From Calocera cornea HHB12733 (lineage: Eukaryota > Basidiomycota > Dacrymycetes > Dacrymycetales > Dacrymycetaceae): a stretch of 43,484 nt of DNA. Positions 28,279 to 40,409 of the stretch are shown here, one piece after another. The stretch spans positions 1-43,484 of the forward strand of contig KV424112.1 in NCBI GenBank assembly GCA_001632435.1, in the 5' to 3' direction. A model generated the notes under the pieces. It was not told where the DNA came from. It worked only from the letters and a program-made list of their open reading frames with translations, and searched no databases. Numbering within the stretch: the first letter of the stretch is position 1; the number at the start of each line of letters is the position of its first letter. The position numbers were made by a program, and so were the translations under genes.

Positions 28279-29715
28279 GTGAAGCAGATGATTGTTTGAA
28301 CAGAGTTGAGCAGAGGAGCAGAGAGACGATACACGGTCCCAATGAGTGGTGCACTAGTGTGACAAGTACGTATCACTCGCGTACAACGTGACTGGCGTTG
28401 TCCAGGATGGCGGACATGGGAGACAAAAGTTGCCACCTCGTCAATCCTCGGTTTCGCTCATATAGCGCCTGGCACGAAGCGAATGCGACTCGATCTAGCG
28501 GCTGGTACATGGAATACCCCCCTTGTTGGCAATCAACCGTACTGGCAACATTGTGTCACCTAAAACAGAGCAACCGGCGAGATCAAGGTCGTGAGCCTAG
28601 CACAGCATCGTCATGGAGAGCGCCTGATATGGGAGCAAAGGTTGCTTTACGTGGAACGACTCGCGGCACACACGAGGGCGACTTCTTCGCCTGCGATCAC
28701 ACTCCGGCTAACATATCTACTTCCGTCCAACAATTGTCTCCCCGTGCTATTTTCCTCCGCTACCCCTTTCTGCTTCCGGATTTGTGTTTCCACGGAAGTA
28801 AAGTACCCCGGATGCAGATATGGCCCGAAGCAGACCCCGTGATGGGAGCAGATGCGACGGCGGAAGTAAAGCAACACTGAGTAGAACCAAATATCTGGGT
28901 GGATGGAAACAAGCCTCCGAAGGAAAGCGGAGCCACATAAGTAATGAAAGCAACGGAAACAGATGCTCTTCCCGAAGCAATTGCTAGAGTGGAAGCAAAC
29001 GAGCGGAAGCAGATGGAGCATGGAAGCGAAAACAGGCACGGAGGTGGATTGGACAACGGAGGCACATACCCACACCGAAGTGGATTTTGAAGAAGATGCA
29101 CATTCTGTTTCAGCGGGAACTGCTTTGCGGACAGATACATATTGGGCCCTCTTGTAGCCTCGCGTCAATGATGAATCTGCCGGAGGGCGGACCACGGGCA
29201 TCTAGGTGGACGCGGGAGGAAAGAGACCGAGAAGGGGAGCAAAGCGTTCTCAGCCAGATTTTACTCCCGCTATCCCGGGAGCAGATACGGATGCAAACCG
29301 CAAAGCGGAAGCAAATGGCACGGGGCAACAAAGGTTGGAGACAATTACCCCACGTGGAATCAGATCCGGCGGAGACAAATGCTGGCGGAACCAGCTGTTA
29401 CACGGCCCCAAAGCGGAAGCAACTACATTGAGGGCCCAGGGCCGAAACAATAGTTGTCTGCGAAGCGCCTCCATAAGCCCTTGCACCCGTCAACCGAAGC
29501 CGCGTGGGATGGGACACGGTAGCCATGATGCGAATACGATGTGTTTGGTTATTGTTCTAATTGCGAACTTGTTTGAGGAGAGCTCCGTACAAGCCGGGCA
29601 AACGGAATAGTGTGACTCATTCTGTTGGAGAAGCGCGCCGAGTGTTTCACATCCACGCGATCCAAACTGTTCATACTCAATCGTCTTTCTCTAGAGACCT
29701 TCCATCAAAACAAGC
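28279..29715. other. Intergenic between FTL4 and the FMO, contains array 3
   Basis: The FTL4 promoter is on the left (28279-28700). Array 3 fills 28715-29423. From 29430 to 29715 is the 3' flank of the FMO gene. ORFs such as 28963-29157 run through the repeats and are not genes. Confidence 0.5.
28715..29423. repeat. Array 3: long, degenerate CGGANGCAAA array, strand flip at about 28790
   Basis: Left of the flip the core is in TTTGCNTCCG orientation (ends at about 28725, 28744, 28759 and 28778). The flip is the palindrome TTTCCACGGAAGTAAA at about 28787-28802. To the right many CGGANG[CT]A[AG]A-like cores follow, for example at 28793, 28809, 28861, 28990, 29004, 29288, 29306, 29369 and 29413, at irregular steps that are often 16-18 bp. 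The middle (about 29100-29280) is poorly conserved. It is longer and more decayed than arrays 1 and 2. Confidence 0.75.
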
Positions 29716-31706
29716 CTATGCGGCAGCGGCAACTGCTGCTGCCAGAACGACATTATCCCCTGTCGCGTCTAATCCAACTTCGACTTCGGGCACCCTCTCA
29801 CCCTTCTCTGTAGTCCCCACTGCCTCCTTCGACTCCTTGGTGTCCTCGCTCGTGTCCGTTGGTCCATCGGGCGTCAGCTTGTATTTATCGGGATCCAACC
29901 CCGCTTTCTTCAACAACGCCCCAAACAACGCCTTCTTAACCTCCATCCATTGCTCGCTATGCCCTTCAATTGGCGGGGCACCGAAGACCTCAGCCTCGGA
30001 GTTGAGCCACTCCACCGTTTCCTTCACATAGTTGACCTCGTTCTCGTGTCCCATGAGCTGGTCGCTCCTGTTAGTTGACGCAACAATCACGGGGTTGGGT
30101 ACGCACATGCATGTACTTGCTCCCACCCTTCTCCGCCAGCAGACGCACGTACTCCGCCCGCCGTCCTTCCAAGTCGGGGATGCGCGCCTTCTGCGAGAAC
30201 ACCCGCGTAAGAGCCAAGCTCTGATACTCGAAGAACGAAAAGGTGGCCGTGTTGATAGAGAGACCCAAGAAGGTGAGGGTCGGCTCGGGGATGTAGAATA
30301 CATCACGCAGAAGGTTCTGCACACCCGTGCCGTCCGTAATGAGCACACGATCGGACGCCTGATGCCGGCTGGTCTGAGGGGTACCAATGTCGTGGTGGTA
30401 ATCGGGCAGGAAAGGCACCGAGTATTGATACCTGCACCAAGTCAGAGATGAAAATGGTGAGATAACGCAGTACTAACCCAGTAGCAAAGAGAATCCGATC
30501 GAAGCCCTCGACGATCCTCCCATCGGTCAGCTCGATCTTGCCTTCCCTCAGGCTCGTTTCATTCCCTGTAAGTGGGAGGAACCTCTTGATTTCGGGCAGA
30601 TGCTCGCCATTCGCAGGAAGCATCTTGAGCTGGAAGGTACGCTGCCTCTGGTAATGGTCCGGCCCACGGAACTCGTTCTTCCGTATCTGCCAGAGCTTGT
30701 CCACATGTGGACTGATGTCACGCGCTATGTCCACACCACTGGTGCCGGTGCCGACGATGAGGACATTCTTGAGATCGGTTAGCGTAGATTTTAAGGGTGT
30801 GGATCCCCCACTCACTAGACCAGCATAGTCCTCAGCACTTCGATACGCCCGAGAGTGGATGATCTCCTCCTTCCACCGCTCTGCCCACCCAGAGACACCT
30901 TCGATTTTGGGGATATAGGGTGCTCCATAATGCCCCGAGGCAACCACCACAGCATCGAAGTCCTCCGTCCACCATGTCGATTTCGCTGAGTCCCCCTCAA
31001 CGTCCTCTACGCGACGGAGAGTGAGCCTCCACTTCGGTTGCGTTTGGCCGGCTGGCGGATCCAGCTGCTCGATCTTCTCAACGCGGGTGCGATATGAGGT
31101 GAACTCGTTGATCCCAAAGTGCGCCGCGTAGCTCTGGATATACTTAGATATCTCGGTGTGGCTCACGTGCCATGTCTGAAACAGGGGTCAGATTGAGTTC
31201 GGTAAAAAAAGCGCGTTCGGCCGCACCGTTCCTTCCGGCCAAGGGAAGTCCTTGAACTCCATGCATGGCGTTGGAACGTTGTTCGTCAACGACTTGTAAA
31301 CAGGATTGGGCGGAGAGAACTCCTTCCGTTCCGACTTGTCCGCATCCTCCTGGACCTTCTCAACCGGCAGGTCTTCCACACTCTGTGCCGGAATAGACGG
31401 CACGAAATCTCCTATAGACGGCGGGACAGACGGATATTTGGGTTGGAGCGGAAGGTCGGGTTCGAACGTCCACGTCCCTCCGGCATGTGGTTGACGCTCA
31501 AAGACGCGAACCTTGAAACCCGCATCTCGCAGATGACGGGCAGCTGGAAGCTGCCATGATGTGTTTCATACGATAAGATACCGTTGAGGCGGTAGAGCGA
31601 GCCAGCGTACCCCAGAGGGTCCAGCACCGACCACAGCGACACTTTCAACCGGTCGGTCAAATACGTAGTAGCCTTGGCTAGCGTCATGTCGGAGAAGACC
31701 AGGCAT
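29716..31706 (-). CDS. Flavin-containing monooxygenase (class B), 6 exons, 578 aa
   Basis: Exons 31706-31611, 31550-31227, 31175-30816, 30767-30478, 30431-30117 and 30067-29716; introns 60, 51, 48, 46 and 49 nt. The ATG at 31706 is the first in frame. Domains: FAD-binding Rossmann motif VAVVGAGPSGL (about 22-33, split by intron 1), GGTW after the first beta-alpha unit, an FMO-identifying-like segment ending KEEIIHSRAYR, and the NADPH-binding motif VLIVGTGTSGVD after intron 3, then a FATGYQYSVPFLP stretch typical of the FMO ATG motif. These enzymes put one oxygen of O2 on a soft nucleophile, or act as Baeyer-Villiger oxidases; substrate unknown. An Ala-rich C-terminus follows a charged tail. 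Intron 3 is 48 nt without stops and could be read through. It is divergent from the FAD monooxygenase at 32699. Confidence 0.9.
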
Positions 31707-32698
31707 GATGGCAACGATGGAGCAGCAGAGGAAGAGGGACAGCAGCACTGGATCGCAGTTCTCGAGTTTTCATAGGAGTTTAGCCAATTCATTCCGAAGC
31801 TATGGTGACCCGCGCTTCTGCCTCGGCCTGTCCGCGCTTCTGCCACAGCCCTTTCGCCAGCCCAGATAGGGAAGGAGCCAACCAATCAGAGGGCCACCGG
31901 CGCATGATTTAGCAGCATTGTTGCTCGCCATTCTTCATAGCGAAGATGTTATCGACGCCCTAGACAGTGGATGATGATGAGCGGCGTCGGACAAGCGCTG
32001 AGATGGCGTGCGTATGGCGATCAGAAACGCGAGTTCGGAAGCATATATTGTCTGGACTGGACATGCAATGCTATCGCAATCTTGCCGTGATCACAGCTCA
32101 CACTTTGTCCGTATGTGTCTGTATATGGCTAATGAGCACCAACCATGGTGACATCGCTCAACTAGTGAGGTGTTGATATAGAAGGAAGAGTTGTGGATTG
32201 TACCAAGAGGTACGGGTCCGGACGAGAAGAATTCCGGGCCGACGCCCTGCCGAGAATGTTGGGGGGTTGTTTGGGTCGCGCGTCCTTTAGTTCTGGAGCC
32301 GCTCGTTGTCCAGTCCAATCGACGGTTGAAAAGGTCCAGCATTTGGATTTGCCATTTGCATGGCTGCTAGACAACGCTCCACTGTATCCTTGACATAGTC
32401 ACTGATCATTGACCATGTCCCTCGACACATTTGGAGCAGAACGACCGGAGAGCGCCCCTGTTCAACCATGAATGACGCGATCTTCGCATTCGGCTTCGCA
32501 ATCTTGCATTCGAACACCTTCATGAGGGGCCTGCGGGGCGGCTATTCTGCCACTTCAAGCGTTCCTAGCTGCTTATCGATGTTTCTTGTCTGACTGTTGT
32601 GCTTGTACTAAGCGAAGTCCCGATGTCGTGCCTGGCAACCCCGAAGCTTCTCTTATAAACTTGGGAGCGCCCTGACTGTTTGCATTTCTGTCCCTACC
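31707..32698. other. Divergent promoter region between the two flavin monooxygenases
   Basis: About 990 bp between two start codons facing apart. No gene supported. Likely contains both promoters; a shared control element is possible. I did not recognise a specific operator. Confidence 0.5.
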
Positions 32699-34427
32699 AT
32701 GCCTGATTCTCTGACTGGGTCTGTTCGTCCATTGCGGATTGCGATCGTTGGCGCTGGGCCGGGTGGTCTCGCTGCCGCTATTGCTCTCGGTCGGTTGCCC
32801 AATGTCGACTTACATGTCTTTGACCAGGCTCGGGTGCTGAGAGAGATCGGCGCTGTACGCCCTATCAGCTCAGATCTGTTTCATCGAACTAAATGGAACT
32901 TATAGGGCATTGGTATCAACGAGAATACCTGGCGCCTTCTTAAGTGGTATGGCGCGGACAAGAATCTGGACGCTTACTACAAGAAGCGCGACGAATCCGT
33001 GATCGACATTCAAATGCGGTGAGTATTCAGTTTCGAGGCTCGGTGTCATTTCTATAACACCGATGCTGGTAGCGATGGATTGACCGGTGAACTCCTCGGC
33101 CAACGATGGCAAAAGGACTCCTCCCCTGTTGGGCCCCCATACGCTCGGGTGGAGCGGTATAAGCTGCAAAACGCTCTTAAGAAGGAAGTGCCAGAGGGTC
33201 TCATTCAACTCAGCAAACGACTTGTTGAGATCGAAGAGAAGGACACCGGGTTGACGTTGAAGTTCGAGGATGGTACCAGTTTTGAGGACGCTGATCTAGT
33301 GGTTGGCGCGGATGGCATCCGTTCGGTTAGTCCATGTACGCAAGGGTTTGGTGGTAGCTCACCGTCTGGCAACAGGTGGTTCGCAAGTTCGCATTCCCCG
33401 ACCATAAGCTTTCATTCTCGGGCAAAGTCGCGTACCGAGTGCTCATACCCCAGGAAGATGTTGCACACATCCCGGACATCCCCCCTTCCGCTTGCTTTTG
33501 GCACACCCCAACCACGCATGTGTACACAAATCCGCTTGATGAGGGCAAGTTCGAAATCGCAACACGCGCGTTGGAAACGGATGAGAACGCCGGCAAGGTT
33601 AGCTGGGGCCAGGAGGCTACCCCGGAGCAGGTTGTTCATCATTATAAAGTAAGTACACCGAAGCCTCCGATTGTCCGTCACTGAACGGTGAGCAGGACTA
33701 CCACCCCACTATACGTGCCATTGTGGAAGCACCGAAATCATGGCTGTCTTTCGCTCTCTTCGGTGGTCCACGTCTCGAGACCGTCACCGCCAAGGGCCGC
33801 GTTGTCCTGATCGGTGACGCAGCACATCGTGTGTATAACATTGCTCATGTGATCAATATACTGATCAGGTGCATTAGCGTTGTCTGGCGCGTTTGGTGCG
33901 GGAGCAGCTTTCGCACTGGAAGATGCTTACACGTTGATGGCAACGCTTGGCTATGCTCGCACCCATAGCAAACCTCAATCTTGGGCTCTGGAGCAATTCG
34001 ACGAGATCCGGTCTCCTCACTACGAGAAGCTTGTACGTCCACATGCGTCGGTCCGGGAATATCTTACTAACTCTCTGACACAGTACCATATCTTGAACAC
34101 GTACGAGCAGGTCAACAAGGAAGTGTTTGCTATCGAGCCGCCTTTAGATCCCAGTGAGCTTGTCAAACTGCGTCTGCAGAAGAACGCTGCTGGAGCATCC
34201 ACCGCCTGGATCTACAAGTACGACGTACGTATGCCGTCCAACTAGGCGAACACTGGCTTACAGCGCGGCAGATTACAAAAGTATGGCAAGAACGGCTGGA
34301 GCAACTAGAAGCTCTAGAAGCCGCCGCACAGCCTGTCCTTTCGGTGACAGAGCATGACGTGCCGGCCGGCCAAGCATTGGATCAAGTAGTCGGAGACACT
34401 GCTAGACTTTCTCTCGTATCAGCCTAG
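32699..34427 (+). CDS. FAD-dependent aromatic monooxygenase (salicylate hydroxylase-like), 8 exons, 462 aa
   Basis: Exons 32699-32854, 32906-33018, 33073-33325, 33376-33648, 33696-33828, 33869-34032, 34084-34224 and 34272-34427; introns 51, 54, 50, 47, 40, 51 and 47 nt. It is a class A flavoprotein hydroxylase: GAGPGG at residues 18-23, RVERYKLQNAL (ribityl-binding region), DADLVVGADGIRS (DG motif, to about 174) and VVLIGDAAH (GD motif, 305-309). The usual Pro after GDAAH is replaced by Arg-Ala-Leu, followed by SGAFGAGAAFALEDAYTL, which corresponds to the family's GQGxNxAxEDA. Such enzymes hydroxylate phenolic acids or tailor polyketides with NAD(P)H; in fungi many act in salicylate or aromatic breakdown. 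No membrane helix is seen, so it is not a mitochondrial Coq6 type. Confidence 0.9.
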
Positions 34428-34539
34428 ATGCAGGCTTTAGATGTACTCTGCTCCAATTGGAATATATAAAGAGCATCGTCCAATGGCAAACTACTAAGTA
34501 CAAAGGGTGAATAACAGTCGGCACCGCTCAGGAAGTACA

Positions 34540-36799
34540 CTATAGCTCGATCAAGGTGACTTCCTTCTCCTCCCTTACAGGCGCGTATCCATATGTGTTC
34601 GGCAACTCTTTGGGTGCTTCAGGGAATGCCGAGGGGAAGACGGTATGAGGCGCTTCGGGGAATGCGGGTATCTGCTGTGGTGGTGCCTTAGTTGGTGGTG
34701 CCTGATATTGCTGCTGCTGGGGCGGTTGCGCATACATGGGCTGTGGAGGAAGTTGCTGGGTCGGCGCTGGTGCGGGAGAAGTAAGGTATGTTGGCTGCGC
34801 CGGAGCGGCTGGTGCCGCATATGATTGCTGTCGAACAGGAGCGGGAGGATTGGTCATATAAGGCTGGGGTTGTGAGACGGGTCCCTGGTAAGTGATTATC
34901 GGAGGCGCAGCCGGTGTCGCTGGGGCAACCTGGCCTTGGGCGCTGATCGGCACGCCCTGCGGTACCGACATTTGCATCACTGGGGAAGTAGGTGCTTGCA
35001 TTGGTGGCGGAGACATCATGCCCGTGTTAGTCCGGATTGGAGAAGGCGGATATGCCTGAACAGCCGGCATGGCATGTTCCTGCTGTGGAGGAGACGCGTA
35101 AGAAGGTTGCGGCATCTGTTGCTGATGTTGCTGATAGGTCTGCGGAGGGGGTGCATACGCCTGCTGCTGGGGAGGTGCATACTGCGGCGCGTAGGAGGCA
35201 TAGGTCTGCGGGCGTACTGGCTGCCTGTATGTGCTCGCTCGGCGCTCCAGCTGTGCATTCAGGTGGCTGTCGAAGAGCTTGACAACTTCGGCCAATTTTC
35301 CGTGCATATCAGTCAACATTTCTATGCTCATAGTTAGCATTTGCCTCGGAGAGAGAGGAGCATACGCACGTTCTTTCCGTTCCGTGTCATCAAGACTCCG
35401 AACCAATCTCGGTCTCAGCTTGTCTGCCCGATCCCGCAACTCGTCGATACTTCTTGGGTCGGCCCCGTTTTCAACCGCTTCTGAGAAATCGAGGATTGTA
35501 AGTGTTTCAGGGTCCGATAGATCGTAATTGGGCAGAGGCGGTGGCGGCTGCTGTTACCAATTAGCCCCAAAACACAGTATTGAACAAACTGCTACTCACT
35601 GGGAAATAAGACTCCGTTGCACCGGGTCGTTCCGGCATAGGCGAAGGCGCACTGGGCACGTTCATTTGTTGATACTCCTCCAAAGATGCCTTGATTGCCG
35701 CGGCCAGATCTGGATCTTCCTCTTCGACAGCAGCTGCAGGCGCGGATGTTGCCGGTGGGTATCCTTTCGAGAGTACGGCCGGCCTCGCACCGATTGCACC
35801 GTCGTCTACCGCATGGCCCATACTCTTCGCTTCTGCCAGACTGAGGGCAATGGCGCGCTCCAGGTCCTTGTCTGCCCTCTCTCGCTCCCGTTTAATCCAC
35901 TCCTTACTCCCAACACCATCCTTTTTTGCGTCCTTTTTGACCGAATCACCAGTCTTGCGCGTCAGTTTGTCATGACAGTCCTTGCAGACTCGCACTTCTT
36001 GGTTGATACCGAAATGGTCGAGACGTGCAGTATACGACGAACAGCTCTGGCAGAACGTCTGTCCACAATTTCGGCAGTGATGTTTGCGGAAGGTCATCGT
36101 GAAGGGTTCGCGGCAGCGCATACAACGATCGGAGTCGGTCCAGGCCGGGGCAGTCGCAGTTTGGAACAAAGTTGCGGTACCAGCCCGGGGCGATTCAGGA
36201 GGGAACTCAAAGCCTAGTTCGTATTAGATACAGATTGAATGACGGTCGAAAGGAGGCGTACCTGACGACTTCAAGTTCTTGTACGTCTCGCCAACGTACT
36301 TCAACTCTGAATTGCCCTCCATACCTCTAGCCCAGCTCTGCACCAATCGCAAGATCTTCAGCTTGACGTCCCGGTTCACGTTAGACTGCTTGGCAATCGA
36401 GACAAGGTCATCCATGAACTCCCTTGACGCTATTTGGACAACGAAGGTATCGCCACCGTTCTTGGTGCAGGTGTCGGCCAACTGTGACGTTTGGTCAGCC
36501 AATGTTCTGATACAACGACAGTGGTTAACGTACCTCGAGCGCAAGGAGTTGCACGTTTGGGTTCTTGTGGTCTACCCGGCGCTTTATGCTCCTCATCGCC
36601 GCTAGAGGAGTCACGCTCTTCGATCTGATATGGTCACATATCTCGAGGTTGAGCGCAATGTCGGAGCCACCAACGGGTAAGAGCTCTGAGGTCGCTTTGT
36701 CTAGATAAAGTCGTCAGTTTACCTTCTTTTCAATCCAAGGCGTTGATACTTACCTACTAGTTCGTCAAACGGGGATGCCCCCCAGAATAAGGATGCCAT
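34540..36799 (-). CDS. VPS27: VPS27, ESCRT-0 subunit, 6 exons, 669 aa
   Basis: Exons 36799-36754, 36700-36534, 36481-36262, 36213-35600, 35550-35370 and 35321-34540; introns 53, 52, 48, 49 and 48 nt. Order: VHS domain (about 5-145, [24 protein letters not shown]), FYVE zinc finger (about 169-229: [17 protein letters not shown], with the eight Cys/His ligands), two ubiquitin-interacting motifs ([11 protein letters not shown] and [12 protein letters not shown]), a region (about 350-450) like the Hse1-binding core, then a Pro/Gln/Tyr-rich tail. The protein binds PI3P and ubiquitinated cargo on endosomes and recruits ESCRT-I. The C-terminus VTLIEL is close to the clathrin box of yeast Vps27. Intron 5 is a multiple of three without stop. 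Same strand as VPS35, 442 bp downstream of it. Confidence 0.95.
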
Positions 36800-37241
36800 G
36801 TTGGCTGCGTATGGTACGTAGGAGAGATGTATAATGCACCTGGTCGCAGCGGCTGCGGGATGGTCTAGGAGCCTGCACGGTGGTGGCCCCCTTACGCTCC
36901 CGGGAGCATTTAGCGGATGATTTGTAAGCCATATCTCCGCGTTTTCTGCTCCGGCGCTCGGAGCTGACAGACTTGTGACTCGCTTCGTACAAAGTAGCGC
37001 ATGCCAGAACATAGTCTAATTTTCCGGCTTCTCGCGCTTCCGATGCTCGAGGATACTGTTGCGACATATGCGGTACAGGCGGCTTACCCGCTAAGGTCAA
37101 TGCAGTGACGACTGGAATTCCGATCTGGGAATTCCGGGCGGCGGAATTGCAAGCGAATAGTATGTATTTACCAACCCAAGAGGGGTCCCGTATAAGGTAC
37201 AACAGAGAAACAACATCACCGTGCCTACGTGTCGCGTATGC
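36800..37241. other. Spacer between VPS35 and VPS27
   Basis: 442 bp: 3' flank of VPS35 and promoter of VPS27. The words GGAATTCC and GGGAATTCCGGG recur at about 37112-37145. No gene. Confidence 0.4.
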
Positions 37242-40200
37242 TCACTGAGCAACGTTCATTTTCAGCAGGGCACCGACGATGTCTACGTCGCCCCAGCGAC
37301 CGACGTGCGCTTCCTTCTTTGACCGGATATACAGCAAGGTGTTGCGGAAGTGACGGGTGATCATGTCGGCGGTATGCACGCCTTCAATCAGACCCGGTGG
37401 GGCGCGCGAAGTGGGGTGGAAGTCGGATGCGCTGATGGCGTCGATGTTGGAGGTGATCAGCTCGACGAGCGAGTTGATATATTTTGGTGTGACCTGCAGC
37501 CAACTGTCAATATCGGTCAGGCAGAAACACGCGCAGGAACTTACAGCCTCAACGTCCCGATCGAAGTAGTAGAGGTACTGATCCAGTGCCTGGACGTACA
37601 GCTGCACGCTGATGATCTCCTCGTAGCATGAACTGGCGATGCGCAGCGTCTTCTGGAGGCACTCGAGGACACGGTTCCCATCCCTCAGCGGCTCGTGCGT
37701 TTCGCCTTCGTCGTCAGTGGTCTTCGGGCTATCCGCCTGCCACCAGAGGTGACTGGCCAGGCCGACCGCGGTCGCTTGGTGGCTCTTCTTCAACAGCTTG
37801 GCACCGTGCAACGCAGCTTTCGTGATGAGCGTGTCATAGTTGTCCTGGCTGAAGACCTTGGCCTGCTGCAAAGTGCTGATGATGAGCGTTATGGCTTGGA
37901 GCTGTGCACGGCTTTCCGAGATGGATTCCTCGTAGATGGTGAATGCCTGGACGTAGAACTCGTAGGTGAGCTCCTCAAAGCCGCAGTCGTCGGCGACCTG
38001 TGCCGCCAGCAAGAACAGTCGGAGCGAGATGTCGGACGCCTCTACACGATTGTACATAACGGAGATGATCTGATGGACAAACTTGAACAGGGTCGTCAGC
38101 TTGCTGGTCCAATCATCGTCCTAAAGCACGGTGATCAGCCTTGGAAACGCTAGACAAGGCGCCGCATACCTCGCCCTCCACCTTCTTGTACCGACGGGCC
38201 AGCTTGATAGCCGCGTTGATGAGGGGCGGGAACGTGAAGCGAATCCGCTCAGCGCCCTCGCTGAAGTGTCGCCTTGCCTCTTGGAGGAGCTGCAACGGGG
38301 ATCAGGCTCAGCGAATGTATGCGTATTGGTGAGGCTCACCTCGAATTGCACGCCAAGATCGTCTGCCCTGAAGAGATGTACCATCCTGGCCACCCACCCC
38401 TGCTCCTCCGCCATCTCCTCGATGTCCTGGCCAGGCTGCGAGCGACCGGCGCCCATCTGCTTCGCCAACGGCGACGGGGTGGCATCAGGCTGCGTCTTGA
38501 CCAGAACGTGGCACAGCTGCAGCACGCCACTGACATCCTCGGGCGTATCGATGATGGTCTCGTTCTTGAGGACGGAAGAGACAATAGCATGGGCTATCGA
38601 TCGGCGGGTAGAGAACGCCTGCAGCTGCAGCAGGGTGGCGTAGTTCGGCAACGCCAGCAGGGTCAGCACGCTCTGGTACGAGTTGATCGGCGCGAGCAGG
38701 AGAGACAGGAGGTTCGCTGTCGTCGCGGGTATGAGCAAGTCGGGGCTGAGACGAGAGATATGTTTCAGCATCTGCCGTGGCAAGAAGACCAATGTACGCA
38801 CCTGTCCGAGAACTCCTGCATCTTCGCCCTCGCGAAGCCCAGAATCTGATCCACATACTCGAGGCGGTCGGGGTAGCACGACAGCGACAGGTTCATGAGG
38901 GAGACGAGGAGGGCGGTGATGTCCGTGATGGACAGATCGGGCCGAGCCTTGATGAGGCTGACGACCTGCTCCCAGAAGATCTCGAACAGCTTGACGTCCT
39001 CGGGGATGCCGCGGAACTTCTTCACCGGTGCAGAGCCTTCCTTCTCTTTGCCCTTGTCGGTCTTGGGCGACTCGGTGCCGTTCGCGGGCGGCGCAGGCTG
39101 CGGCTTCTCCGTGTCGGGGTTGACAGCGCTGCCGCCCCACTCATTCGCACCGGCCTGGACGGCGGCGGCCTGCTCGGCAGTCCCGTTTGCACCTTCTTGA
39201 GCAGCCCTTGCCCGCGCTTTCTGCGCCTTGACCTTCTCGGCCAGGCGCTTGGCGGCTTCCTCCTCCTGCCGCTTCGTCTCCGCCGGGTCCTCATTCTCCG
39301 CTTCGCGCGCAGCATAGGCAGCAAGGCGGTCGATCAGCGCAATGACGATCTGCTTGATGTTGACCTTCGGGTGGAGCTGTGCCGTCGCGGACAAGAACGG
39401 GCCGAGCGTGTGCAGGTGGAACTCGTCGATGAAGACCTGGATGACGACCTCCATCAAGTACTCCTGGGCGATCACGTCCTTGCAGTTTACGACCTGCTCC
39501 AGGATGCTCGGCAGGATCATCGTCCTGTACATCTCGAAGTCGACGCCCTCGAGCTGGGACAGGCGGACAAGGTTGGTGCCGACGAGAATGCGCAGCTCCT
39601 TACGCTCGACTTCGCGCTTCTCGCGCTCGCGCGAGTGGCCCTGGTGCTGCAGGCGCACCCACAGCTTGTTCATCTCGATAAAGTTGGTGAGCACGAAGCC
39701 GACCGAGTCCTTCAGGTTTCCCTCGGGCCTGAACAACCCCAGTGAGCTTCAAGCACAGCGTCTTTCGCACATATACGCACCCAGGCGAGTCGCCAACGGG
39801 CAAATGATCCCTCGTCTGCCCACTCAGGTAGTGCCGCAGGAACAGCCCGCGGGTGGGGTGCTGCACGCCCCTGCTCATCTCCATCATGTCCTTCATGATC
39901 TCCTTGACCGGCGCATCGGGGATGCTCATGTACACGCTCCCGACGGTGATCATGAGGTACAAGCGGGGGACGATGTTGCCCGCGTACTGGACGAGCTCGT
40001 ACAGGTCGGCGAGGTGATGCTTGCCGGCGACATGGGCGTCGTACAGGTAGTTCGACAGGTGCCGGAGCGCGTCGAACACGGCCATGTCTGCGTCCAGGTG
40101 TCAGTGTATGCGCCTCTGACGCAGCAGCGGCACAGGACGCACAGAGCTCATAGTACTGCTTCGGGGACAGGCTGGACGTCCTCAGCTCGCTCAGCATCGT

Positions 40201-40409
40201 ACTGGCGCTCTTGAGCGCATCCATCAGCTGGTCATTTTCCTACTCGCGCGAGTCCCGCGTCAGCACTCTCCCTCGGCGCGCAGGAGCGCACATGCACATA
40301 CCAAGCACCGCTTCATCTGCACGAGCTGTATCTTGACCGTCGCCAGCGCCTCGGCCAGCAGCTTGCCCTCCTCGTTGATGCTCGGGGCGTGGGCGGCATT
40401 GCTCGCCAT
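37242..40409 (-). CDS. VPS35: VPS35, retromer core subunit, 8 exons, 930 aa (start uncertain)
   Basis: Exons 40409-40302, 40239-40143, 40087-39781, 39728-38802, 38745-38340, 38289-38170, 38120-37545 and 37493-37242; introns 62, 55, 52, 56, 50, 49 and 51 nt. The N-terminus shows the conserved [42 protein letters not shown] and [20 protein letters not shown], which bind Vps26. Then a HEAT-like solenoid with a Lys/Ala/Gly/Pro-rich low-complexity insert (about 330-410), and the C-terminal half that holds Vps29. Retromer recycles transmembrane cargo from endosomes to the Golgi. The ATG at 40409 gives a family-typical length. In-frame open sequence continues upstream to about 40620 without ATG, so a further 5' exon with an extra N-terminus is possible. 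Intron 7 is a multiple of three without stop; two acceptors are in reach. Confidence 0.93.

Noticed and set aside
28963..29157. ORF through array 3 with Lys/Glu-rich repeats
   Set aside because: The apparent peptide repeats are translations of the CGGANGCAAA cores; frame is not conserved between units.
32140..32180. tRNA-like A-box (GACATCGCTCAACTAGTGAGG)
   Set aside because: No acceptable B-box or acceptor pairing follows within 60 bp, so no tRNA cloverleaf can be drawn.
38777..39745. A 322-codon plus-strand ORF opposite VPS35
   Set aside because: Antisense shadow of a conserved VPS35 exon; no protein features of its own.
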